From Endozoicomonas sp. ISHI1 (GTDB taxonomy: Bacteria; Pseudomonadota; Gammaproteobacteria; Pseudomonadales; Endozoicomonadaceae): a DNA stretch of 64,000 nucleotides. The DNA is taken from contig NZ_JAGRPU010000015.1 of assembly GCF_024606225.1 (NCBI RefSeq), positions 62,001 to 126,000 of the forward strand, read 5' to 3'. How positions within the stretch are numbered: the stretch's first letter is position 1; every line of letters begins with the position of its first letter. The position numbers were made by a program, and so were the translations under genes. Shown here one piece after another: positions 17,756 to 26,344 of this stretch. The notes beneath the pieces are model-generated. The model was not told the DNA's origin, searched no databases, and saw only the letters and a program-made list of their open reading frames with translations.

Positions 17756-18649
17756 ATGTTCAACAGCAAAAAGGCGATGAAGAAGCTGGTGATATTTTCC
17801 GATCTGGATGGCACTCTGCTCGATCATGACAGCTACAGCTGGGCAGCGGCCAAACCTGCCCTGGATCGTTTGAAAAAGCAAAATATTCCGGTTGTTTTCA
17901 ATACCAGCAAAACCCTCAGTGAGGTGTTGCCTCTGCAATTGGAAATGGCTCTGGATCATCCATTTATTACCGAAAATGGAATGATTACCACCATCCCGGC
18001 TAACTACTTTCAGTCGTCTGATACTGACAAGAATACCCATTACTTCCATGGACAGCCCTATAGGGCGATCCGCAGGGTGTTGAAACAGTTTCGCGAACAC
18101 TATGGCTTTCGGTTCAGGGGCTTTGGTGACTGCAGTCATAGTGAAATTGCCGATCTCTCCGGGCTCAGTCTGGAGGAGGCTAAACTGGCTGCAGACCGAA
18201 AAGCCAGTGAACCTCTGATCTGGGAAGACAGTGCTCAGGCATTAGAGCTGTTTGAAAAGCAGCTTACCAAAGAGGGTCTGCACCTGACCCGGGGAGGGCG
18301 CTTCTATCATGTATCCGGCAAGGGAGATAAAGGTTCAGCGGCGAAGAAGCTTTTCAAACATTACCTGAAGAGTTTCCCTGACTGGCAGTGGTTATCCATG
18401 GGGCTGGGCGACAGCTTCAACGACCTGCCCATGCTGGAAGTAGTGGATATTCCTGTTCTTGTGCGTTCTGAAAAAAGTAAACAGCCCGCTATAGAACATC
18501 TGTCTGATATTAAATACACAAAATCAGTGGGGCCTGAAGGTTGGAATGAAGCGGTATTGGAGATTCTGAACTCTGTTCAAGAAGGTCATCAGCCGGTCTG
18601 CTCCGAACAAGACAGCTCTTTACAAGACAGCTCTTTACAAGAAGTCTGA
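17756..18649 (+). CDS. HAD phosphatase, mannosyl/glucosyl-3-phosphoglycerate phosphatase family
   Basis: 297 residues from ATG 17756; a start seven codons later (MKKLVIFSDLDGTLLD) is equally plausible. HAD motifs: DLDGT (motif I), the cap-domain run FITENGMITTIP, and GLGDSFNDLPML (motif III/IV), as in the MPGP branch. It would remove phosphate from glucosyl-3-phosphoglycerate made by GpgS. It lies between galU and gpgS in one operon. The C-terminal tail contains a direct duplication of QDSSL from a 15-bp DNA repeat, which looks like slippage and is unlikely to matter for catalysis. Confidence 0.85.
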   Translation: MFNSKKAMKKLVIFSDLDGTLLDHDSYSWAAAKPALDRLKKQNIPVVFNTSKTLSEVLPLQLEMALDHPFITENGMITTIPANYFQSSDTDKNTHYFHGQPYRAIRRVLKQFREHYGFRFRGFGDCSHSEIADLSGLSLEEAKLAADRKASEPLIWEDSAQALELFEKQLTKEGLHLTRGGRFYHVSGKGDKGSAAKKLFKHYLKSFPDWQWLSMGLGDSFNDLPMLEVVDIPVLVRSEKSKQPAIEHLSDIKYTKSVGPEGWNEAVLEILNSVQEGHQPVCSEQDSSLQDSSLQEV

Positions 18650-18709
18650 GCTCAGCTGCAGAGTATGATCAAGGTGCAAAAGCGATAACGAGAAGAAGGG
18701 AAACGATTT

Positions 18710-19921
18710 ATGGGCGATTTTTACCAGAATGGCACTATCACCAATTTCCATAATTTAAGAGTACGTTCGGTTGAGGATATGGAGCAGGAGCTGCAGGCCT
18801 TTTCTCGACAGCGCCCTATGTCTCTGGTCTTACCTTCGCTGTTCTCCGAGTTGCAGGGGCCAGCCCTGAAAAATATTGTACAGGAACTCAGTCAGGTTCC
18901 TTATCTTTCCGAGATTGTCATTGGCCTGGATAGGGCCAGCGAAAAAGAATATACCTATTCAAGAGACTTTTTTGCCCAGCTGAATCAACACCACCGTATT
19001 CTATGGCAGGATGGTCCCAGACTTCGTGACATTGACCGTCTGCTTGAAAGTAAAGGGTTAGCCCCTAAAGAGGCTGGAAAAGGAAGAAACGTCTGGTACT
19101 GCTATGGCTATGTGCTGGCTTCAGCCAAATCAGAAGCCGTAGCCCTGCACGACTGTGACATCGTGACCTACCAGAGAGATCTGCTGGCCAGACTGCTCTA
19201 CCCGGTAGCCAATCCTGCGTTTAGCTATGATTTTTGCAAGGGCTATTACGCAAGAGTAGCTGACAACAAACTCAATGGCAGGGTCAGCCGTTTGCTGGTA
19301 ACGCCACTCCTGCGTGCCCTGAAGAAAATTCTCGGCCCTATGGAATACCTGGAATACCTCGACAGTTTCCGTTATCCCCTGGCCGGTGAATTTTCCATGC
19401 GAACCAGTGTTTTCAATGACATCCGGATTCCCAGCGACTGGGGTCTGGAAATAGGAGTACTCTCAGAAGTTAAGAGAAACTATTCCAATAAACGACTGTG
19501 TCAGGTAGATATTGCTGATGTGTATGATCATAAACATCAGCCTCTCTCAGAAGAAGATCGTAATTCCGGTCTTTCCAAAATGAGCCACGATATCATCAAG
19601 GCCGTCTTCAGAAAGTTGGCGACCAATGGGGTTCAGTTCAATACTGAAACCTTCCGCACGATCAAAGCAACTTATTACCGGGTAGCACTGGATTTCATTG
19701 AGTCTTATTACGATGATGCGATGATGAATGGCCTGCACGTCGATCGTGATTCAGAAGAGCGAGCAGTGGAGCTCTTTGCCAGAAATATCATGGCGGCTGG
19801 GCAACACTTTCTGGAAAATCCGATGGAAAGACCCTTTATTCCCAGCTGGAACCGGGTGATGTCTGCCGTCCCTGATATTTTGGAGCGCCTCTACGATGCA
19901 GTAGAAGAAGACAATGCCTGA
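18710..19921 (+). CDS. gpgS: Glucosyl-3-phosphoglycerate synthase
   Basis: 403 residues, GT-A-type glycosyltransferase of the GT81 group. Features: PSLFSELQGPALKNIV near the N-terminus, the donor region EIVIGLDRASEKE, the metal-binding ALHDCDIVTY, and GEFSMRTSV with WGLEIGVLSEV in the acceptor half. It transfers glucose from UDP- or other NDP-glucose to 3-phosphoglycerate, the committed step to the osmolyte glucosylglycerate. Length and motifs match bacterial GpgS rather than mannosylglycerate synthases. It is third in the operon, with AAGAAGGG ahead of the ATG. Glucosylglycerate typically accumulates under salt stress combined with nitrogen limitation. Confidence 0.88.
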   Translation: MGDFYQNGTITNFHNLRVRSVEDMEQELQAFSRQRPMSLVLPSLFSELQGPALKNIVQELSQVPYLSEIVIGLDRASEKEYTYSRDFFAQLNQHHRILWQDGPRLRDIDRLLESKGLAPKEAGKGRNVWYCYGYVLASAKSEAVALHDCDIVTYQRDLLARLLYPVANPAFSYDFCKGYYARVADNKLNGRVSRLLVTPLLRALKKILGPMEYLEYLDSFRYPLAGEFSMRTSVFNDIRIPSDWGLEIGVLSEVKRNYSNKRLCQVDIADVYDHKHQPLSEEDRNSGLSKMSHDIIKAVFRKLATNGVQFNTETFRTIKATYYRVALDFIESYYDDAMMNGLHVDRDSEERAVELFARNIMAAGQHFLENPMERPFIPSWNRVMSAVPDILERLYDAVEEDNA

Positions 19922-19971
19922 TTAAAGTACACAGCCAGTTTCACACCGTTCCTTATTCAGCTTTTCATGTA

Positions 19972-20002
19972 TTGACCTTCCAGTTACTGGATGGTTTAAG
20001 TT
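19972..20002 (+). promoter_or_regulatory. CueR-type copper-responsive promoter
   Basis: -35 TTGACC and -10 TAAGTT are separated by 19 bp, the long spacing of MerR-family promoters. The spacer carries a dyad close to the CueR box (ACCTTCCAGTTACTGGATGGT), very like the E. coli copA operator. It drives the short exported protein and probably the DUF411 gene. A cueR gene lies 1.7 kb downstream. Confidence 0.85.
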
Positions 20003-20032
20003 GAAAAGCTGAACCATAACCTCTTGAATCTT

Positions 20033-20476
20033 ATGTCCATCCTACACCTGAACCTGAAACACAGGCAGAACATTGGTATGACAATGATTGCCCTGCTAAT
20101 GTTTTTGCTGTTGCAGGTTTGCCTGATGGAGTCGTCACAGGCTATGGTTACAGATCACTCAGACATGTCCATGATGATGTCAGCCGATGTTGTCGGCATG
20201 GCTGACGATTTGTCCGCGGATCATGACTGTTGTACTCCTTCCCCGGCAGAACATCTGCAGAAAGCGAATCAGGTCTGTCCAGACTGCGACTCTGAGGATC
20301 ACTATATCCCGTTTTCTCACCCGGACAGTAAGCCGACTTTTACCCTTCTCTATATTGTTGCAGAGTTGATCTTGCTGGACTCTGAACCGTTGCAGGACTG
20401 GATTTCTGCGCCCCCATCTTCGGTATACCGCTCCCAACCTGAGATCTATCTGGCCAATGTCTCTTTTTTGGAATAG
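20033..20476 (+). CDS. Small exported Met/His/Cys-rich protein, copper-module member
   Basis: About 147 residues from ATG 20033; alternative starts are a TTG at 20024 and an ATG at 20078. No strong ribosome site helps choose. A hydrophobic segment (MTMIALLMFLLLQVCLMESS) acts as signal or anchor. The next part is rich in potential copper ligands: DHSDMSMMMSADVVGMADD, then DHDCCTP and VCPDCDSEDH. A second hydrophobic run (FTLLYIVAELILLD) follows. The CueR-type promoter directly upstream and the DUF411 gene directly downstream argue for a role in periplasmic copper handling. It resembles DUF2946-type proteins in layout, but I do not assign it firmly. Confidence 0.6.
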   Translation: MSILHLNLKHRQNIGMTMIALLMFLLLQVCLMESSQAMVTDHSDMSMMMSADVVGMADDLSADHDCCTPSPAEHLQKANQVCPDCDSEDHYIPFSHPDSKPTFTLLYIVAELILLDSEPLQDWISAPPSSVYRSQPEIYLANVSFLE

Positions 20477-20479
20477 CTA

Positions 20480-20503
20480 TTATTAAACATCGTCGTTTAA
20501 TAA
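20480..20503. promoter_or_regulatory. Perfect AT-rich palindrome between copper genes
   Basis: TTATTAAAC and GTTTAATAA flank a six-base centre, just after one stop and 42 bases before the DUF411 start. It could be a weak terminator or attenuator (a T-rich run follows) or an operator. The sequence does not decide between these. Confidence 0.45.
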
Positions 20504-20544
20504 GTTGAATTTTTGAAAAACTACGAAAGTAGGGGAGTGAGACA

Positions 20545-20994
20545 ATGAAAAAGCTGAAAGCCCTGTTCCTGGGAACTGCTGTTTTAATGTCGTCTATACT
20601 GGCCAAGGCGGAGGAGTCATTGCCGACGGTCATGCTCTACAAAACCCCAGCCTGTGGCTGCTGCACAGAGTGGGCAAAACATATGGAAGAAAATGGCTTT
20701 AAGGTCATGTCCCATGATGTGCCGGGCACAGCCACCTATCGTGCCAAGGCCGGAATTCCGAAAGGAATGGAGTCTTGCCACACAGCCTTTATCGGTGATT
20801 ATGCCTTTGAAGGTCATGTCCCGGCTGCGGACATCAAGCGCTTGCTGACTGAAAAGCCTGATGGTGTGAACGGTCTGACTGTTCCGGGTATGCCTATGGG
20901 GTCGCCAGGCATGGAGTACGGAGACCTCAAAGATCCTTATAAGGTGATCGGTTTCAGTAGTGATGGAAAGATGAGTGTATTTGCCACTCATTAA
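20545..20994 (+). CDS. DUF411 periplasmic metal-binding protein
   Basis: 149 residues with a signal peptide (cleavage near LAKA/EE). The DUF411 signature is clear: LYKTPACGCCTEWAKHMEENG with the CGCC metal site, then SCHTAFIGDYAFEGHVPA, the second conserved Cys-His cluster, and MPMGSPGME. DUF411 proteins accompany copper and silver resistance genes. GGGGAG precedes the ATG. It is probably in the operon driven by the CueR-type promoter at 19972. Acts in the periplasm, likely as a copper carrier (inferred from family context). Confidence 0.9.
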   Translation: MKKLKALFLGTAVLMSSILAKAEESLPTVMLYKTPACGCCTEWAKHMEENGFKVMSHDVPGTATYRAKAGIPKGMESCHTAFIGDYAFEGHVPAADIKRLLTEKPDGVNGLTVPGMPMGSPGMEYGDLKDPYKVIGFSSDGKMSVFATH

Positions 20995-21008
20995 TCATGG
21001 CACGATCC

Positions 21009-21034
21009 AAAGAAGCTCTTTCATGAGCTTCTTT
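21009..21034 (+). terminator. Terminator after the DUF411 gene
   Basis: Ten-bp perfect stem AAAGAAGCTC/GAGCTTCTTT with a six-base loop, starting 15 bases after the stop codon. Confidence 0.75.
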
Positions 21035-21107
21035 AGGAGCGAGTTTCAGCTCTCCTTTCAACTGCTATTCTCAACTCTCAAACAAAAAACCAGACAGGAC
21101 AAGTAGT

Positions 21108-21512
21108 ATGAGCCTTGAGGCAAGAGTCACGGTATTGGAAGAACATCGGGAGCAATCGGACAAGGTGCTCGCTGGCATGGAAGGCAAAATCTCCCTGCTT
21201 CTGAGGAAACAGGAGGGGATGCAGAAAGAGATGGACGGCCGCTTTAGTGGCATGCAGAAAGAGATGGACAGCCGCTTTAATGGCATGCAGAAAGAGATGG
21301 ACAGTCGCTTCAGTAAGCAAGATCAGGTGCTTGCCGGCATGAATCAGGTACTTGCTGGCATGAATCAAGTGCTTACTGGCTTTGAAGGCACAGTGGCCTT
21401 GGTTCTGAAGGAACAAGAATGGATGAAGGAGGAATTAGCTGACCATAGCAGGCGTTTTGACAAAGTTGAAGAGCTGCTGATCCAGATCGTCAACAACCTT
21501 GCCAGCAAGTAA
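21108..21512 (+). CDS. Small coiled-coil repeat protein
   Basis: 134 residues, probably entirely helical. Three tandem copies of an 11-residue unit (GMQKEMDSRFN type) are followed by three 7-residue units (NQVLAGM type), then ARRFDKVEELLIQIV-like heptads. No signal peptide or membrane segment. The hendecad and heptad mix predicts a long oligomeric rod. Similar short repeat proteins can act as scaffolds or be fragments of larger phase-variable proteins. AGGACAAGTAGT upstream holds a weak ribosome site. Function not recognised. Confidence 0.55.
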   Translation: MSLEARVTVLEEHREQSDKVLAGMEGKISLLLRKQEGMQKEMDGRFSGMQKEMDSRFNGMQKEMDSRFSKQDQVLAGMNQVLAGMNQVLTGFEGTVALVLKEQEWMKEELADHSRRFDKVEELLIQIVNNLASK

Positions 21513-21522
21513 GTAGCCTCTC

Positions 21523-21545
21523 GTTCCCACTCTCTTCGTGGGAAC
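21523..21545. repeat. REP-like hairpin
   Basis: GTTCCCAC and GTGGGAAC form an eight-bp stem around a seven-base loop, in the context CTCGTTCCCAC...CGTGGGAACTCC. This resembles extragenic palindromes common in gammaproteobacteria. It lies between convergent genes and may also end transcription. Confidence 0.5.
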
Positions 21546-21664
21546 TCCCGCCTGCCATTGTCCTGGTCGTGCTTTTATGCCCTGTGGGTACCAGGCGCTT
21601 CTGTGAGATCGGTGCAAACTGAACATAAAACACCGACATTCTCATGACTTCAACTCCGATAGCT

Positions 21665-22084
21665 TTATGCACCATCTATATCAGGATTCGTTTCTTTTCC
21701 CTTGATCAATCGATCAATGATAGGGCAATCCGGCAGATCATCCCCATGACAGCATTGGGTGAGCTGTTGCAGGCTGTCACGAATCACCTGCAGTTGGCTG
21801 ATCTTAGCCTCAACATCGACCATTTTTTTCAGAGCCAGTGATTTTACATCAGCACTTTTACGATGGTTGTCGTTGTACAGATCCAGAAGGTCCGAGCACT
21901 CTTTCAGAGTAAAGCCCAGCTCTCTGGCGTGACTGATAAAAGACAGTTCTCGTAAATGGGATTCATTATAATTACGGTAACCGTTATCGAGACGGTGGGC
22001 CGGTGAGATCAGCTTCAGACTTTCATAGTAGCGAATGGTTTTGGCGGTCAGCCCGGTGGCCTGTGCTGCTTTGGAAATATTCAT
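21665..22084 (-). CDS. cueR: Copper efflux regulator, MerR family (CueR)
   Basis: 139 residues. The MerR helix-turn-helix is MNISKAAQATGLTAKTIRYY, with the wing at SPAHRLDNGYRNY. The metal-binding loop holds Cys112 and Cys120 in QCCHGDDLPDCPI, the same positions and spacing as E. coli CueR, with no third metal Cys of the ZntR type. It senses cytoplasmic Cu(I)/Ag(I) and distorts 19-bp-spaced promoters to activate them. Its start is three bases from the copA stop, so copA-cueR is one operon and the regulator is positively autoregulated. Both CueR-type promoters in this window are likely targets. Confidence 0.93.
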   Translation of the reverse strand: MNISKAAQATGLTAKTIRYYESLKLISPAHRLDNGYRNYNESHLRELSFISHARELGFTLKECSDLLDLYNDNHRKSADVKSLALKKMVDVEAKISQLQVIRDSLQQLTQCCHGDDLPDCPIIDRLIKGKETNPDIDGA

Positions 22085-22087
22085 GGT

Positions 22088-24541
22088 TCAGACCTCCCTG
22101 GCAGTTGGCTTGAACCGTCTCAGACGGTTGGCGTTACTGACGACTGTGACGGATGACAGAGCCATGGCTGCTCCTGCAACGACAGGGTTAAGCAACATCC
22201 CTGTGAAAGGGTAAAACACTCCGGCAGCAATCGGGATGCCAAGAGAGTTATAAACAAAGGCGCCGAACAGGTTCTGTTTAATGTTTCCGAGGGTTGCCCT
22301 GGAGAGCTCGACGGCATCGGCCAGTCCATGGAGTGAAGAGCGAATCAGGGTGATATCTGCCGATTCAATGGCAACATCAGTACCCGTGCCAATGGCAAAG
22401 CCAACGTCAGCGCGGGCAAGGGCCGGGGCGTCGTTTATGCCGTCACCTGTCATACCGACCCTGTGTCCTTGATCCTGCAACTCTCTGATATACCTTTCCT
22501 TGTCTTCAGGCATGGCTTCGGCCCTGAAATCATCAATGCCTACCTGTTGTGCGACGGCTGCGGCAGTCAGTGTGTTATCACCCGTCAGCATTATGACCTT
22601 GATGCCCAGCTTATGCAGTCTGTCGATAGCTGCTTTGGAGTCTTTTTTTACCGGGTCGGCGACCGCTATCAGTCCCGCCAGTTGGTTATCAACAGCCAGA
22701 AAAATGGGGGTTTTACCCTGATTAGCCAATGACTCTGATGTTGAGGTCAGAAGCATGACATCAATGCCATTGGCAGCCATGAGATTTTCATTACCCAGCA
22801 GTACCGACTTTTTTTGAACACGCCCGGTCACCCCTTGTCCGGTTACCGCATGAAAATCGGATACGGGTGAAAGTGACAACGATTTTTGTTTGGCAGAATT
22901 AACAATAGCGTCAGCCAGAGGGTGTTCCGATGCACTCTCAATACTGGCGGCTATCTGCAGAATTCTGTTCTTTTCTTCTTCGGTGTCCGCTGTAATGCAG
23001 ATCTGTTCGATCACCTTGGGAACGCCTTCGGTGATGGTGCCTGTTTTATCCACCACTATGGTTGTCAATTGACTGGCCTGCTGCAAAGAGTCTCCTTTGC
23101 GAATCAGCATTCCAAGCTCAGCTGCCTTGCCGACACCGGCCATGACCGACATGGGAGTAGCCAGACCCAGGGCACAGGGGCAGGCGATAATCAGAACCGT
23201 GGTGGCTACCACCAGCGCGTGAGCCAATGTCGGCGCGGGTCCAAAAAAGAACCAGACCGAAGCTGCCAGAAGAGCAATAACCATCACAACAGGTACAAAT
23301 ATGGATGATATCTGATCAGCCATCCGGGCAATGGGCATCTTTGAACTTTGGGCTTTTTTTACCAGGGCAATGATATGGGCCAGAGCGGTTTCGCTGCCAA
23401 CCTTTTCTGCCTTGAATAGCAAACTGCCATTTTTATTCAAGGTGCCTGCTGATACTTCGTCGTCGGGTGTTTTTTTCACAGCCAATGGTTCGCCTGTGAG
23501 CATGGATTCATCCACCAGACTGGTGCCTTCAGTTACGATGCCGTCTACAGCAATTTTCTCGCCGGGTCTGACCCTGAGGATGTCGCCTTTTAAAACCTGA
23601 TCCGCGGGAATATCTATTTCCTGTCCATTGCGTACGACTCTGGCCGTTTTGACTTGAAGCCCAAGTAGTCTTTTTATTGCCTGACTGGTTTTTCCTTTCG
23701 CTCTTAACTCCAGGGCATGGCCCAGATTGATAAGACCAATGATCATGGCACTGGCTTCAAAGTAACCATGGCGAGCGGCAAACGGTAGTAGGTGAGGAAA
23801 CAACACGACAACCATGGAGTAAAGCCAGGCAATGCCTGTACCTACGGCAATCAGGGTATCCATATTGGTGTTGCCGTGTTTCAAGGCTTTCCACATGCCG
23901 GTAAAGTAATGGTTACCGGAGAACACCAGAATAAAAAGAGTGGCAAGGCCGACAATCCCCCAGGCAAGTTGCTGAAAGGGCGTGTTTACGCTCATTTCCC
24001 CCGTGACGACACCCCATAACATCAGGGGAATGCCCAGACCCAGAGCAATGGCGGTATGTTTTAGCAGGTGCCGATACTGTTTTTTGTCTTCCTGTTCCTG
24101 CCTAAGTTGAATATCGCTGTCAGGTGTCAGCAAGGTACCCGGATACCCGGCACTTTCCAACGCCTTCAGAATGACACCAGCTTCAGGCCGACCCTGAACA
24201 GAGCAGATTTTATCGGCCAGATTGACCGACGCGCTCTCAACGCCCGGAACCTCCAGAAGAGCCGACTCAATTTTGCTGACGCAGGAGGCACAGTGAATCG
24301 TTGGTATAGAGAATTGTCGTTCAGAGTCGCCAGGCATCACTTCGGCTTCAAATCCAGCGTTTTTCAAGGCTGAAATCAGGGAGGAAGGTTCGGCACTGCC
24401 TTCGACCATGGCCGTTTTGTCTACAAAGTTAACACTGGCTGTATTCACACCAGCCACACCTTTCAGAGACTTTTCAATTTTGCCGACACAACCGGCACAG
24501 TTGACGCCGGACAGGGCCAGCTGAATCTGTAGAGATTTCAT
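22088..24541 (-). CDS. copA: Cu(I)-exporting P1B-type ATPase
   Basis: 817 residues in the inner membrane. Two N-terminal heavy-metal-associated domains carry CxxC at Cys15/Cys18 ([13 protein letters not shown]) and Cys84/Cys87 ([13 protein letters not shown]). The transmembrane copper site is [10 protein letters not shown]. Phosphorylation occurs at DKTGTITEG, and the hinge is [12 protein letters not shown]. Eight membrane segments fit. This is the standard CopA layout; it exports Cu(I) and Ag(I) from cytoplasm to periplasm. It is transcribed from a MerR-type promoter 42-72 bp upstream of the start and is followed at once by cueR. Confidence 0.97.
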   Translation of the reverse strand: MKSLQIQLALSGVNCAGCVGKIEKSLKGVAGVNTASVNFVDKTAMVEGSAEPSSLISALKNAGFEAEVMPGDSERQFSIPTIHCASCVSKIESALLEVPGVESASVNLADKICSVQGRPEAGVILKALESAGYPGTLLTPDSDIQLRQEQEDKKQYRHLLKHTAIALGLGIPLMLWGVVTGEMSVNTPFQQLAWGIVGLATLFILVFSGNHYFTGMWKALKHGNTNMDTLIAVGTGIAWLYSMVVVLFPHLLPFAARHGYFEASAMIIGLINLGHALELRAKGKTSQAIKRLLGLQVKTARVVRNGQEIDIPADQVLKGDILRVRPGEKIAVDGIVTEGTSLVDESMLTGEPLAVKKTPDDEVSAGTLNKNGSLLFKAEKVGSETALAHIIALVKKAQSSKMPIARMADQISSIFVPVVMVIALLAASVWFFFGPAPTLAHALVVATTVLIIACPCALGLATPMSVMAGVGKAAELGMLIRKGDSLQQASQLTTIVVDKTGTITEGVPKVIEQICITADTEEEKNRILQIAASIESASEHPLADAIVNSAKQKSLSLSPVSDFHAVTGQGVTGRVQKKSVLLGNENLMAANGIDVMLLTSTSESLANQGKTPIFLAVDNQLAGLIAVADPVKKDSKAAIDRLHKLGIKVIMLTGDNTLTAAAVAQQVGIDDFRAEAMPEDKERYIRELQDQGHRVGMTGDGINDAPALARADVGFAIGTGTDVAIESADITLIRSSLHGLADAVELSRATLGNIKQNLFGAFVYNSLGIPIAAGVFYPFTGMLLNPVVAGAAMALSSVTVVSNANRLRRFKPTAREV

Positions 24542-24582
24542 GATGTTACTCCACGAGATTGATTTTGAGGGAAACTGTACAC

Positions 24583-24613
24583 AGGATAACCCTTACCCTG
24601 ACTGGAAGGTAAA
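24583..24613 (-). promoter_or_regulatory. CueR-type promoter of copA-cueR
   Basis: On the minus strand -35 TTTACC (24613-24608) and -10 TATCCT (24588-24583) are 19 bp apart. The spacer holds ACCTTCCAGTCAGGGTAAGG, a dyad matching the CueR box and the other promoter at 19972. The copA start is about 42 bp downstream of the -10. Confidence 0.85.
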
Positions 24614-25127
24614 GAAGTGGTAGAGAAGATATGCCATAATTCGCAGCTAGCTCCAGTTAAATATTATGCACATTGGTACCATAACTGTTTCTGCACTATT
24701 TTTTCAGGCGTGATATTCTGATTCTTAACTTCCTGCCAAGTTCTAAACACTAACGCCTTCAAGCCAGGGATTTTGCCTTAATGACCAGCTCCATTACTGC
24801 TATCGAAGATATCATCAGTCTGAAAGAAAGCTTGGAAGTTGAGTTCAAATTAGCTGCCGGGAAAGAGGGTCGGGGAGAAGTACCAAAAGATGTCTGGAAA
24901 ACCTACAGTGCCATGGCTAATACTGAGGGAGGTGATATTTTTCTGGGCATCAGAGAAAAGCCTGCCGGAGTATTCTCAGTTATCGGTATTGCCAAGCCAG
25001 ACAAGATAATGAGTGACTTATAGAATACGCTCAACTCGGCCAAAGTCAGTGATAATCTGCTGAGTAATCAGGATATCTCTGTCATTGAGTTGAATGGCAA
25101 ATCAGTCATACGCATTCATGTCCCCAA

Positions 25128-25190
25128 GTTTGGCCCCGAGCTCCGATGGTTTGGCCCCAAGCTCCGATGGTTTGACCCCAAGCTCCAATG
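25128..25190 (+). repeat. Three 21-bp tandem repeats inside the AlbA_2 pseudogene
   Basis: Unit GTTTGGCCCCAAGCTCCGATG repeated three times with one or two changes each. In the likely original frame it encodes LAPSSDG repeats, a linker type seen in this protein family. This is where the reading frame shifts. Confidence 0.85.
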
Positions 25191-25298
25191 GTTTGAGCTT
25201 GTCATATCGTCATCAGGATGGGAAACAGGTCATTTCAGACTTAACGGCGATTGTCCCCGATTTTCATCAAAAACTTTTGCAACTAACTGAAATTTCTA

Positions 25299-25459
25299 GC
25301 AGCCTGTCGGACTTAAGCGTCCGTAGCGAGGATTGCAAGAAATTGAGGATAAAAATTTCTGCTTCTGAGGAGAATAGTGAGCTATTTGACGAAGAAGCAG
25401 GAATTTCTAGACCAATTTATTGCAACCGCAGTAGGACAGCCTTAAGTCCGACAGGCTGC
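25299..25459 (-). mobile_element. 161-bp hairpin MITE, copy 2 (in the AlbA_2 pseudogene)
   Basis: Reverse-complement copy of the element at 1346-1506, same length, with small internal differences. The terminal inverted repeats here extend perfectly to CTAGCAGCC/GGCTGCTAG because of the flanking TA bases. It separates the linker from the C-terminal region of the AlbA_2 gene, so the insertion is directly visible as a gene interruption. Confidence 0.9.
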
Positions 25460-25756
25460 TAGAGAAAAGAAGAAGTTGGCTACCGAATTAATGGAAAAAA
25501 CCATATTGGATGCCTGTCGCGGTCACTATTTGTCTCTTAAAGTTCTGGCAGAGTTACTGAACAGATCCCCTGATCCTCTGAGACAAGGGCATTTGAACAG
25601 GATGGTGAAAAACAGGCAGCTGGAGCGAGCTTATCCTGCTGAGCCTAATTCACCCAAGCAGGCTTATACCTCGGCTGAATAATGATCTTTTACCTGCGAG
25701 CTGGAATTACAAGCAGACAGTCAGCAAAACGCCCGACAACTGCCGGGCATTCCATT

Positions 25757-26344
25757 TCAAAAATGATACGCAAGCGAGAACTGGACAACATTCAAATCCA
25801 TATTGGGCCGTTTGATATAAGCATTGGAGTAGTGAAGCAACTTGGCGCCCAGATCGAAACTTTTTTCGGAACCCAGAAGAACTCCGGCACCCAGCATGGT
25901 TTCAAACTGTAAATGAGTGCTTTTTTCTAAAGGCTGGTCGCCTTTGTAACGAATCTGGGTGTCGCTGATCCAGCCAACGCCCAGACCTGCATCGAAGTAA
26001 TACCGTCCGCCGGGACTTTTGAATTGCCATACCGGAGTCATGAAAAAGCCATAGATATCATCGCCACCTTTCGAGCTATGCGAAGGGCTTGCATCCAGTT
26101 GATTATCCCAGTAAGAAACCGAGGTATCGAGAAGAAAGCGGTCATTCCATTCTAAGTTTTCGAGAAGTCCTTCGTCACTTAAATGCCATCTCAGGGCCAG
26201 ACGAGTGTCCTTAACCTCTATTTTACTGGAAAGATCGGGCCCGTAGCTGAAATGAATACTTTCAGGTTGTGCGACGACCGACGTTGAAAAAACAGATAGC
26301 ACCAAAGGTACTGCCGACAGAAAGGCTGCATTGTTGAGTCTCAT
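25757..26344 (-). CDS. pagL: Lipid A 3-O-deacylase, PagL family
   Basis: 195 residues from ATG 26344; the longer open frame upstream lacks signal-peptide logic. The signal peptide ends near VVA/QPES. It is an outer-membrane beta-barrel enzyme that removes the 3-O acyl chain of lipid A. The catalytic His-Ser motif is in KLLHYSNAYIKRPN, as in PagL, and the protein ends with an aromatic barrel strand (FSLAYHF). Upstream AAGGA is close to the start. Lipid A deacylation reduces recognition by host innate immunity, of interest for a host-associated organism. Stand-alone gene, convergent with the pseudogene. Confidence 0.82.
   Translation of the reverse strand: MRLNNAAFLSAVPLVLSVFSTSVVAQPESIHFSYGPDLSSKIEVKDTRLALRWHLSDEGLLENLEWNDRFLLDTSVSYWDNQLDASPSHSSKGGDDIYGFFMTPVWQFKSPGGRYYFDAGLGVGWISDTQIRYKGDQPLEKSTHLQFETMLGAGVLLGSEKSFDLGAKLLHYSNAYIKRPNMDLNVVQFSLAYHF

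Larger units (their letters stand above)
24781..25682 (+). pseudogene. Broken AlbA_2 (Schlafen AAA_4-like) domain protein
   Basis: The N-terminal piece (24781-25023) is the AlbA_2 core: ESLEVEFKLAAGKEG, then PKDVWKTYSAMANTEGGDIF, ending in an in-frame TAG. Coding potential resumes (NQDISVIELNGKSVIRIHVP), shifts frame by one in the linker repeats, is interrupted by the 161-bp MITE at 25299, and resumes with the family C-terminal winged-helix region (ILDACRGHYLSLKVLAELLN, then QAYTSAE). Intact members are about 400-500 residues and act as DNA/RNA-binding or ATPase-like regulators. At least three lesions make it non-functional. The intact first 80 codons might still be translated. Confidence 0.8.

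Noticed and set aside
20480-20503. Palindrome as a second CueR site
   Set aside because: Lacks the ACCTTCC/GGAAGGT core and any 19-bp-spaced promoter.
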